Shown: piece by piece, positions 1-5,614 of the stretch
Layout of the letters: the number at the start of each line of letters is the position of its first letter
How positions within the stretch are numbered: position 1 is the stretch's first letter
From: an uncultured Lachnospiraceae bacterium
GTDB lineage: Bacteria; Bacillota; Clostridia; Lachnospirales; Lachnospiraceae
NCBI GenBank assembly: GCA_902783395.1
Contig: CACZRA010000284.1
Location: 1-5,705, forward strand
Reading direction: 5' to 3'
Length of the DNA stretch: 5,705 bases
Program-made: the position numbers and the translations under genes
The notes under the pieces: generated by a model
Database searches by the model: none
The model's input: only the letters and a program-made list of their open reading frames with translations
Told to the model about the DNA's origin: nothing

Positions 1-1206
1 AGCTTTCCTTTGCTGGCGGAATACTGGAAAGGACATCCGCAGATGCTCAGCCGGACTGAGGAATCCTCCGGTGAATCCGCTGATGAATCTCCGGAGGGGA
101 TCTATGCACTCCTTGACGGGTTTGAGGGAAAGATCGGGGTGAAGCTTTTTGATATGACGGGGGAAAAGTTTAAATCTCTTACAATGTCTGAAAAGGCCTG
201 GGCTGCGGAGAACGCATACGGCTTTTTTTCCTCATTGATATCCGGTCTCGGAAGCACCGGAAGAGATACTCTTGAGGGCCCGCTTCTGATAAGCTATCCC
301 GAAAACGGAGAGAGCATAGTCCTTATCAATGCGGACAATACACCTGGGATCATCCCGGGAAGCACGCTTCATGCAGAATTTGACGGAATAGACACCTATA
401 TACCGAAGATAGCTCCCTTTCATAAGTTTTCAGGAAATGCGGCAGATGCACTGCTTGAGATCACCACGGGAGCGGGTGAAAGAAAGCTTGGGATATTCCA
501 TCCCGTCACCGTGAACGGAAGGACTGATTCGATCCTTGTATTCATCCTGGATGACATTTTTTCTTTGAAGAAGATCGCTTTATTCGCCTGGGATATCATA
601 AAAGCGGATCTTGTCTTATCTCTGATCATTGCCATTGTCTTCCTTGTGAGTCTTTACTTTATCATGCTGAGACCGCTGAACGGGATCGAGGCTTCTGTCC
701 GGGATTACCGGGAAGATCATGATGTCGCTAAAGTGGTACAGGATCTGTATAATATCCGCAGCAGAAACGAGATGGGGAGACTGGCGGATGACATTGCATA
801 TCTTGCCTCAAAGATCGAAGAAGTTACGGAAAAGAGACTGAAGCCGGCCAACGAGGAGGAGAGCGAAGACCCGGACGATGAAGAAAAGAAGCCGGCTGAC
901 GAGGAGAAGAGCGAAGACTCAGACGATGGAGAAAAGAAAGCGGCTGACGAGGAGAAGAGCGAAAACTCAGACGGTGAAGAAAAGAAGCGGCTGACGGGAA
1001 GCAGGGCGAAAGTTCAGACGGTGAAAAAAAGAAGCCGGCTGACGGGAAGCAGAGCGAAAGTTCAGACGGTGAAAAAAAGAAGCCGGCTGATGAGAAGGAG
1101 AGCGAAAAGTCAGGCGCTGAAGATAAAGAGCCGGCTGATAAAAGCGGCGAAAAAAGTCCCGGGGACTGATTATATTACCCTGCCGGACTGTACATATTCC
1201 GGCTGA
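1..1206 (+). CDS. Membrane sensor protein with HAMP linker and acidic repeat tail (5' partial, frameshifted near 3' end)
   Basis: The frame is open to the left edge, so the true start lies outside the window; the TTG at 10 is not a convincing start. Visible parts in order are an extracytoplasmic region (about nt 10-570), one strong transmembrane helix (about nt 590-675, core LSLIIAIVFLVSLYFIML), and a HAMP-like linker (about nt 664-835, RPLNGIEASVRDY then RNEMGRLADDIAYL). The HAMP segment resembles those in Lachnospiraceae sensors that carry a PP2C/SpoIIE-type phosphatase, but no kinase, phosphatase, cyclase or chemotaxis domain follows. Instead the protein runs into 16-residue repeats rich in E, D, K and S (from 841). 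At about 988 one C is missing from a repeat, so the end (about 73 residues) is read in a basic frame with RLTGSRAKVQTVKKRS-type repeats. Restoring that base gives an acidic end at the TGA at 1167-1169. Ligand and partner are unknown. The membrane sensor call is fairly secure; the 3' end as written is doubtful. Confidence 0.75.
   Translation, partial: SFPLLAEYWKGHPQMLSRTEESSGESADESPEGIYALLDGFEGKIGVKLFDMTGEKFKSLTMSEKAWAAENAYGFFSSLISGLGSTGRDTLEGPLLISYPENGESIVLINADNTPGIIPGSTLHAEFDGIDTYIPKIAPFHKFSGNAADALLEITTGAGERKLGIFHPVTVNGRTDSILVFILDDIFSLKKIALFAWDIIKADLVLSLIIAIVFLVSLYFIMLRPLNGIEASVRDYREDHDVAKVVQDLYNIRSRNEMGRLADDIAYLASKIEEVTEKRLKPANEEESEDPDDEEKKPADEEKSEDSDDGEKKAADEEKSENSDGEEKKRLTGSRAKVQTVKKRSRLTGSRAKVQTVKKRSRLMRRRAKSQALKIKSRLIKAAKKVPGTDYITLPDCTYSG
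841..1169 (+). repeat. Tandem 48-bp coding repeat, six units plus a partial one
   Basis: Units are 841-888, 889-936, 937-984, 985-1031, 1032-1079 and 1080-1127, followed by a degenerate partial unit 1128-1169. Most begin AAGCCGGCTGA and encode a 16-residue acidic/lysine motif of the type KPADEEKSEDSDDGEK. Units 5 and 6 and the partial unit keep this meaning only in the +2 phase relative to the upstream reading, because unit 4 is 47 bp: it has AAGCGG where other units have AAGCCGG. Units 4 and 5 are nearly identical in sequence, which suggests recent duplication. Each of these two contains a run of seven A residues (1024-1030 and 1072-1078). Confidence 0.9.
1182..1203 (+). other. Inverted repeat overlapping the -35 region (operator or weak terminator)
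   Basis: GCCGGA at 1182-1187 is exactly complementary to TCCGGC at 1198-1203, with a 10-nt spacer. It lies after the probable original stop of the sensor gene (1167-1169) and just upstream of the -10 box at 1214. No clean T-run follows at once, so it is a poor intrinsic terminator. Its position over the -35 region would suit a repressor or activator site. The dyad is directly visible; its role is inferred. Confidence 0.35.
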
Positions 1207-1219
1207 AATATGCTATAAT
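1189..1219 (+). promoter_or_regulatory. Sigma-A-type promoter with extended -10, for the two small membrane protein genes
   Basis: TATAAT at 1214-1219 matches the consensus perfectly and is preceded by TG one base upstream (TGCTATAAT), the extended -10 form. The -35 region is weak: the best match, TGTACA at 1189-1194, has four of six bases and a long 19-bp spacer. An extended -10 can compensate for this. Transcription would start near 1226, giving a leader of about 70 nt before the ATG at 1295. The upstream inverted repeat may regulate it. Confidence 0.55.
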
Positions 1220-1281
1220 TTTATCTGTTTCCAAATCACAGTTAACGGACACTTTGATCCGCTGGCTGCAGTAAAGATCAC

Positions 1282-1287
1282 AGGAGG
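1282..1287 (+). promoter_or_regulatory. Ribosome binding site AGGAGG that decides the start at 1295
   Basis: AGGAGG ends seven bases before the ATG at 1295, an optimal spacing. A GTG in the same frame at 1289 lies only one base from this site, too close to be used, so the ATG at 1295 is preferred. Confidence 0.8.
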
Positions 1288-1294
1288 TGTGGAG

Positions 1295-1693
1295 ATGGCT
1301 TGTTTTTTGGTATCCGCAGCTGAGGCAGTAGTAGTCACGGCAGTCGAGAAGATCGAAGAAAAGAAAGAGAAGGAGGCGGCCCTGACCGGAAAAGACGGTG
1401 AGGAGGCTGTACGTATCCCGTTAAGCCGCAAGCTGGGCTGGCTTAAATACATGCTTTGGGGAGGAGTGATCCTGCTTGCCTTTGAGCATCTGTGGCACGG
1501 AGAGATCGTTCCTTATTTCCCGTTCCTTTCCGCAATGTCGGATCCTGCGGATACGGCAGTGATGCTGCATGAGATGGCTACCGTGGGAGTGTGCATGGCG
1601 CTGCTCATAACGGCTGTCTGGGCAGTGATGTGTGTTGCTGCCGATCTGATAGTGAAGCGAAGCGGCAGGACTGCTTCAAAAGAAACGGCATAG
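1295..1693 (+). CDS. Small conserved-looking membrane protein with FEHLWHGE motif, function unknown
   Basis: 132 residues. A hydrophobic N-terminus (about 4-17) is followed by a charged lysine/glutamate stretch (about 19-40), a hydrophobic segment (about 49-64), a short loop, and a second long hydrophobic helix (about 94-120) with a basic C-terminal tail. Between the helices sits FEHLWHGEIVPYFPF (from residue 63), with His65 and His68, and then MLHEM with His92. These three histidines beside membrane helices could ligate a metal or haem, but that is conjecture. I have the impression that this protein and the next form a recurring pair in Clostridia, but I cannot name the family. It follows a good promoter and strong ribosome binding site, and is separated from the next gene by 13 nt, so the two are almost certainly co-transcribed. 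Real gene: confident. Function: unknown. Confidence 0.85.
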   Translation: MACFLVSAAEAVVVTAVEKIEEKKEKEAALTGKDGEEAVRIPLSRKLGWLKYMLWGGVILLAFEHLWHGEIVPYFPFLSAMSDPADTAVMLHEMATVGVCMALLITAVWAVMCVAADLIVKRSGRTASKETA

Positions 1694-1706
1694 GAGGGAC
1701 GGATAT

Positions 1707-2024
1707 ATGACTTTGCTTATCACGGTATTTGCGGCAGTGACCGCTACCGCAGTATGGTACAAAAGAAAAGATGACAGCATGCAGACCGGTGTTCTCTGCT
1801 TCCTGTACTGGGGAGCAGCCATTATGTGGCTCGTGGATGCCGTATTTGAATATGCGGAGCTGGGTGCAGAGTATTTTGGGCCTTCCGCTGCTGATATGCT
1901 CAACGATGCTTTCCTCGGTCTTTCGGTAGTTGCTCTGGGGCTTGTGATCTGGCTCGTGCGGCTTCTCGTGACCGATCCCAAGGGGACGGTAAGGGCAGCA
2001 CTCAGTAAGCAGAGCAGATGTTGA
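1707..2024 (+). CDS. Small three-helix membrane protein, partner of the upstream gene, function unknown
   Basis: 105 residues with three hydrophobic segments: about 1-17, about 27-46 (LCFLYWGAAIMWLVDAVFEY) and about 65-89 (NDAFLGLSVVALGLVIWLV), then a short basic tail ending KQSRC. Acidic and aromatic residues (D44, E48, Y49, E51, Y56) cluster after the second helix. Its ribosome binding site, AGGAGG at 1692-1697, overlaps the stop codon of the upstream gene (1691-1693), so translation of the two is likely linked and the proteins may form a complex. I do not recognise a named family or catalytic motif. No terminator is visible between its stop and the riboswitch. Confidence 0.85.
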   Translation: MTLLITVFAAVTATAVWYKRKDDSMQTGVLCFLYWGAAIMWLVDAVFEYAELGAEYFGPSAADMLNDAFLGLSVVALGLVIWLVRLLVTDPKGTVRAALSKQSRC

Positions 2025-2068
2025 GGAGAATACCTGACTGAACCACTCTGAAATTGAATAGGGAAAGA

Positions 2069-2257
2069 TATATGGTGCCGCTTAAGCGAGTAAATGATCA
2101 TTTAGCTTGAGAGGGTAAAAGGGAAACAGGTGCAAGGCCTGTGCGAACTCGTCACTGTGAATACGGAGTAGCGTTATCATGGACAGAAGTCACTGGGAGC
2201 TCCCCGGGAAGGCGGATAACGGTATGCTGATGTATGAGCCAGGAAACCTGCCATATA
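2069..2257 (+). ncRNA. Cobalamin (adenosylcobalamin-type) riboswitch aptamer
   Basis: The conserved elements appear in order. GGTGCC is at 2074-2079. The core GGGTAAAAGGGAAACAGG at 2113-2130 follows. A local stem pairs ACAGG (2126-2130) with CCTGT (2138-2142). The loop GTCACTGTGA is at 2151-2160, the B12-box-like GAAGTCACTGGG at 2186-2196, GGGAAGGC at 2206-2213, and the 3' signature GAGCCAGGAAACCTGCC at 2236-2252. The outer P1 helix closes with TATATGG (2069-2075) against CCATATA (2251-2257), seven perfect pairs. In this family ligand binding represses genes for B12 uptake or synthesis. Here it controls the chelatase-like lipoprotein and ABC importer genes downstream. Recognition is by conserved sequence and pairing; no covariance search was run. 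Confidence 0.93.
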
Positions 2258-2299
2258 GCACGGTACAGGAAATGATTTCCGGATCACGAGTAATTGGTC

Positions 2300-2341
2300 G
2301 TACTAAAAGACAGGTGATATATCCTGTCCTGTTTATTGTAC
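2300..2341 (+). promoter_or_regulatory. Candidate alternative hairpin in the riboswitch expression platform
   Basis: GACAGG (2309-2314) pairs with CCTGTC (2323-2328). The stem may extend outward with TAAA (2304-2307) to TTTA (2332-2335) and GTAC (2300-2303) to GTAC (2338-2341), across small bulges. A further GAG (2288-2290) to CTC (2345-2347) contact would take the foot of the terminator stem. It lies between aptamer and terminator, where an anti-terminator or spacer hairpin is expected. The pairings are visible; the switching role is inferred. Confidence 0.35.
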
Positions 2342-2345
2342 TTGC

Positions 2346-2376
2346 TCATCCCGGGTTTTCCCGGGATGATTTTTTT
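2346..2376 (+). terminator. Rho-independent terminator of the cobalamin riboswitch
   Basis: TCATCCCGGG (2346-2355) pairs perfectly with CCCGGGATGA (2360-2369) around a TTTT loop, and seven T residues follow (2370-2376). It sits 88 nt after the aptamer and 90 nt before the chelatase start codon, so it is best read as the riboswitch off-switch, not the end of an upstream gene. Confidence 0.93.
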
Positions 2377-2466
2377 GGTTTTGCCCGGATGCGCGAAGGA
2401 TCAGCCGGACAGGATCCCGGCAGATTAGCGGTCCGGAAATAACATAAATGAAAAAAGGAGGTCTAT
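2377..2466 (+). promoter_or_regulatory. Leader between terminator and chelatase gene, with inverted repeat and ribosome binding site
   Basis: This stretch has no gene. It contains an inverted repeat, CCGGAC (2405-2410) with GTCCGG (2431-2436), enclosing a 20-nt loop. It ends with an A-rich AAAGGAGG ribosome binding site whose AGGAGG core is at 2456-2461, five bases from the ATG at 2467. The inverted repeat may be a simple leader hairpin; no sequestering of the ribosome binding site is evident. Confidence 0.5.
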
Positions 2467-4116
2467 ATGAAAAAGAGGATTTTTTGTTTGATGCTTGGCG
2501 CGGTATTTGCTGCCGTGGTCCTTGCGGGATGCGGAGAAAATACGGGAAACGATCCTTCCGCGCAGCAGGAGACGGTAAAGACCGATGATACCGGGGCCGG
2601 GGAGACTGAAGAAAAAACGGATGAAGAAGTATCCGGGATGAGCGATGAGGAGAGGGCTAAGGAAGTCGCGGATCTTATTGATGCGATCTATGTGCAGGAG
2701 AGAACAGCCGAGACAGATGAGCTTTGCGAGAAGGCGAAGGCAGGCTGGGATGCGCTTACTGATGCACAGAAGGAGCTTGTAGAAGGAGAGGAAGCAGATC
2801 CCGATTATTTCGGAAGGGACACGGGCGATGCTTCAAAGGATGATCCGCTCAATTCGGACGATATAGGTGAGAACGAGATACTTGTCGTAAGCTTCGGAAC
2901 ATCCTTTAACGACAGCCGTGTGCAGGATATATCGAGTGTAGAAAAAGCAATCCGGGATGCCAATCCTGACTGGAGTGTAAGGCGTGCCTTCACGGCGCAG
3001 ACCATCATTAACCATATCCAGGCACGGGACGGTGAGAAGATCGATAATGTGGAGCAGGCACTTGAAAGAGCGGTTGCAAACAATGTCAAAAATCTCGTAG
3101 TCCAGCCGACCCACCTGATGCACGGGGCAGAGTATGACGAGCTTACCGATACGCTTGAAAAGTATTCCGGAAGCTTTGAAAGCATTGCCGTAGCGGAGCC
3201 GCTCCTCGGTGAAGTAGGAAGCGATGCGTCCGTGATAAATGATGACAAGAAAGCCGTAGCGGAAGCAGTGGTAAAGGAAGCGGTAAGCTCAGCGGGATAT
3301 GATTCGCTCGAAAAGGCTGAGGCAGACGGTACGGCCTTTGTTTTCATGGGACACGGTACTGCCCATACAGCCAAGATCAGCTACAGCCAGATGGCTGAGC
3401 AGATGAAGAAGCTCGGATATAAGAACGTGTTCATAGGAACCGTTGAAGGAGAGCCGGAGGAGACCGCCTGTGAAAATGTGATCAACGATGTGAAGAATGC
3501 GGGCTATAAGAAGGTGATCCTTCGCCCCCTGATGGTAGTGGCGGGCGATCATGCAAACAACGACATGGCAGGCGATGAAGATGATTCATGGAAGAGCATG
3601 TTCAATGCGTCAGGCGCGTTTGATTCCGTTGATTGCCAGATAGAAGGACTCGGAAGGATAAAGGATGTACAGGATCTCTATGTAAGCCATACTGCAGCCG
3701 CCCTTTCCGGGACCGGAAAGACTGCCGGTGCTGCAGGAGATGCTCAGGACATACCTTCCGACGGGGAATATAAGGCGAAGTTTACTACGGACAGCTCTAT
3801 GTTCAAGGTTAACGAGGAATATGACGATATGGGAACTCTTACGGTAAAGAACGGGAACATGACGATACATATCAGCCTGGAATCCGAAAATATCGTAAAT
3901 CTTTTCCCGGGAACAGCCGCAGATGCCCAGAAGGACGGCGCCGCTCTGCTGGAGCCGACCAAGGATAAGGTGACCTACAGCGACGGATCGGTCGAAACGG
4001 TAAACGGCTTTGATGTACCGGTTCCCGCTCTTGATAAGGAGTTTGACCTTGCCCTTATCGGTAAAAAGGGAAAATGGTATGACCATAAGGTAATGGTAAC
4101 ATCACCGGATGCGTGA
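2467..4116 (+). CDS. cbiK: Exported lipoprotein CbiK-like cobaltochelatase with C-terminal NEAT-like domain
   Basis: 549 residues. A signal peptide ends in lipobox LAGC (19-22), so Cys22 should be lipidated and the protein held on the outer face of the membrane. An acidic linker (about 25-58) leads to a helical module (about 59-108, with WDALTDAQKELV) of a type seen in clostridial surface proteins. The CbiK domain spans about 137-410: ILVVSFGTSFNDSR, VQPTHLMHG (His216), AEPLLGE (Glu244), FVFMGHGTAH (His296), IGTVEGEPE, and the highly conserved MVVAGDHANNDMAGDEDDSWK. His216, Glu244 and His296 are the likely metal-binding set, equivalent to the two His and one Glu of known CbiK enzymes. Known CbiK inserts Co2+ into sirohydrochlorin in anaerobic B12 synthesis and is normally a single cytoplasmic domain of about 260-300 residues. 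Residues about 431-549 form an extra beta-rich domain. It follows the B12 riboswitch and overlaps the binding-protein gene by 8 nt. Fold and export are secure; classical chelatase activity outside the cell is doubtful, and metal, corrinoid or porphyrin binding or metal exchange are alternatives. Confidence 0.92.
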   Translation: MKKRIFCLMLGAVFAAVVLAGCGENTGNDPSAQQETVKTDDTGAGETEEKTDEEVSGMSDEERAKEVADLIDAIYVQERTAETDELCEKAKAGWDALTDAQKELVEGEEADPDYFGRDTGDASKDDPLNSDDIGENEILVVSFGTSFNDSRVQDISSVEKAIRDANPDWSVRRAFTAQTIINHIQARDGEKIDNVEQALERAVANNVKNLVVQPTHLMHGAEYDELTDTLEKYSGSFESIAVAEPLLGEVGSDASVINDDKKAVAEAVVKEAVSSAGYDSLEKAEADGTAFVFMGHGTAHTAKISYSQMAEQMKKLGYKNVFIGTVEGEPEETACENVINDVKNAGYKKVILRPLMVVAGDHANNDMAGDEDDSWKSMFNASGAFDSVDCQIEGLGRIKDVQDLYVSHTAAALSGTGKTAGAAGDAQDIPSDGEYKAKFTTDSSMFKVNEEYDDMGTLTVKNGNMTIHISLESENIVNLFPGTAADAQKDGAALLEPTKDKVTYSDGSVETVNGFDVPVPALDKEFDLALIGKKGKWYDHKVMVTSPDA

Positions 4117-5614
4117 AAGCCGTTTCATAATACGTAAGCTCATATTTTTCCTGCTGCTCCATATGCTGATCCTCAGCTCATGCGGGCGGCAGGATAGTGT
4201 TTCTTATGACCGGGATACATACTCGGTTGATATTTCCATGGAGGGCGGGACCGGTAAGGCATATATAAAGTCTCCGGTCGAGGTTACGGAAAAAGACGGA
4301 GGGCTTACCGCCAGATTCGTGTGGAGCAGCGTAAACTATGATTACATGATAGTTGACGGTGTGAGATACGACAATGAGAATGAGGGCGGTGAATCTACCT
4401 TCACGGTAAAGATAGAGAACACCGAGGATCCGCTGACCGTTATAGCAGACACCGTGGCGATGAGCACCCCTCACGAAATTGAGTATGTGATAACCTGGGG
4501 AAAAAAAGAAGCTGCCGGGAAAGAGAGCAGTACCGGAAGCGTAACGGACAGGGAAGGAGTTAAAAAAGCACTTGAGAAGGCGGGGCTTTCCTTATCGGAA
4601 GAATATGAGCTGAAATACGCTGAGGGCTTTGCAATAGAAAGATACGGGGGATACGACTATATATCAATAAAGAACTCCGGAGACTATCTTACTGTTCCGG
4701 AAAATGAAGAAGTTCCCGGGGGACTTCCGGGATCCGTCGTGATACTGAGGAAACCTCTGGACAGCACATATCTTGTGTCCACGTCGGCAATGGATCTTAT
4801 CAATACCTGCGGAGCACTTGATATGATAAGGCTTTCCGGAAGCAAAGAGAGTGACTGGTATATTGAGGACGCCAGGGAAGCCATGAAAAACGGTGATCTG
4901 GTCTATGCCGGGAAATACAGGGCGCCTGATTATGAGCTTATCCTTGAGAACGGGTGCGATCTCGCCATAGAGAGCACCATGATCTATCATGAGCCGGCAG
5001 TCAAGGCTAAGCTTGAAGAGCTTGGCATACCGGTCCTCGTAGAAACCTCAAGCTATGAGGAGCATCCTCTGGGAAGACTTGAATGGATAAAGCTGTACGG
5101 GGTTTTATTTGACAGGGAGAAGGAAGCGGAAGAATACTTCGATGAACAGTTAAGCCTGATCGAACCGATGATCCTTGAGAAAAAAGATACCGGAAAGACC
5201 GCCGCATTTTTCCATGTGACTTCAAACGGTCTCATTAACGTCAGAAAGCAGGGAGATTATGTCACAAAAATGATAGAGCTTTCAGGCGGACATTACGTAC
5301 CGCAGGATACGGGCGAAAGCGATAATGCCCTTTCATCTGTGAACATGCAGATGGAGGATTTCTACGCGGAAGCCGCGCAGGCAGACATCATAATATATAA
5401 CAGCACCATAGACGGAGAGATCGGTTCCGTTGATGAGCTCACGGAAAAGAACCCCCTCTTTGAAGATTTCAGGGCAGTGAAGGAAGGCAGGGTTTATTGT
5501 ACCGGAAGGAACCTCTTCCAGCAGACTACGGGGATGGCTGAATTCATGAAGGATCTCAATGATGTTTTTAATGAGAGGGACAGGAAGTATACCTACCTGA
5601 AGAAACTTGAATGA
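4109..5614 (+). CDS. ABC importer substrate-binding lipoprotein, BtuF/FepB-like, with N-terminal NEAT-like domain
   Basis: 501 residues. The N-terminus is basic, then hydrophobic (11-22), then lipobox LSSC (22-25), so a membrane-anchored lipoprotein is predicted. Residues about 37-130 form a beta-rich domain (GKAYIKSPVEV, WSSVNYDYMIVDGVRY, ADTVAMSTPHEIEYVITW) similar in pattern to the C-terminal domain of the upstream chelatase. Residues about 150-501 are a helical-backbone (TroA/BtuF-type) metal-chelate receptor: STSAMDLINTCGALDMIRLSG, the lobe motif GCDLAIESTMIYHEPAVK, and EEHPLGRLEWIKLYGVLF starting the long backbone helix. The family binds cobalamin, haem or ferric siderophores; the upstream B12 riboswitch favours a corrinoid or cobalt ligand here. 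The start ATG lies inside the end of the chelatase gene (ATGCGTGA overlap) with no good ribosome binding site, so translation is probably coupled. The role as binding protein is secure; the exact ligand is inferred. Confidence 0.9.
   Translation: MRESRFIIRKLIFFLLLHMLILSSCGRQDSVSYDRDTYSVDISMEGGTGKAYIKSPVEVTEKDGGLTARFVWSSVNYDYMIVDGVRYDNENEGGESTFTVKIENTEDPLTVIADTVAMSTPHEIEYVITWGKKEAAGKESSTGSVTDREGVKKALEKAGLSLSEEYELKYAEGFAIERYGGYDYISIKNSGDYLTVPENEEVPGGLPGSVVILRKPLDSTYLVSTSAMDLINTCGALDMIRLSGSKESDWYIEDAREAMKNGDLVYAGKYRAPDYELILENGCDLAIESTMIYHEPAVKAKLEELGIPVLVETSSYEEHPLGRLEWIKLYGVLFDREKEAEEYFDEQLSLIEPMILEKKDTGKTAAFFHVTSNGLINVRKQGDYVTKMIELSGGHYVPQDTGESDNALSSVNMQMEDFYAEAAQADIIIYNSTIDGEIGSVDELTEKNPLFEDFRAVKEGRVYCTGRNLFQQTTGMAEFMKDLNDVFNERDRKYTYLKKLE

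Noticed and set aside
841..1169. Regularly spaced repeats as a CRISPR array
   Set aside because: Units are contiguous 48-bp coding repeats with no unique spacers and no palindromic repeat ends.
985..1206. Basic RLTGSRAKVQTVKKRS repeats as a nucleic-acid-binding tail
   Set aside because: The basic reading is explained by a missing base in a repeat unit; the same DNA restores the acidic motif in the other phase with its own stop.
1289..1294. GTG start for the first small membrane protein
   Set aside because: It lies one base after AGGAGG, too close for initiation; the ATG at 1295 has proper spacing.
2034..2062. Possible promoter CTGACT with AATAGG before the riboswitch
   Set aside because: Both hexamers are poor matches; not enough to call a promoter.
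1676..2101. 141-residue minus-strand reading frame
   Set aside because: It is antisense to the 105-residue membrane protein and to the start of the riboswitch, with no promoter or ribosome binding site; the + strand frame has both ribosome binding site and membrane helices.
2179..2442. 87-residue + strand reading frame across the riboswitch
   Set aside because: It starts inside the conserved aptamer, runs through the terminator hairpin, has no ribosome binding site, and its peptide looks random.
2805..3374. 189-residue minus-strand reading frame
   Set aside because: It is a serine/alanine-rich shadow opposite the well-conserved CbiK domain and has no ribosome binding site.
3610..4086. 158-residue minus-strand reading frame
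   Set aside because: It lies wholly opposite the chelatase C-terminal domain and shows no recognisable motif or start signal.
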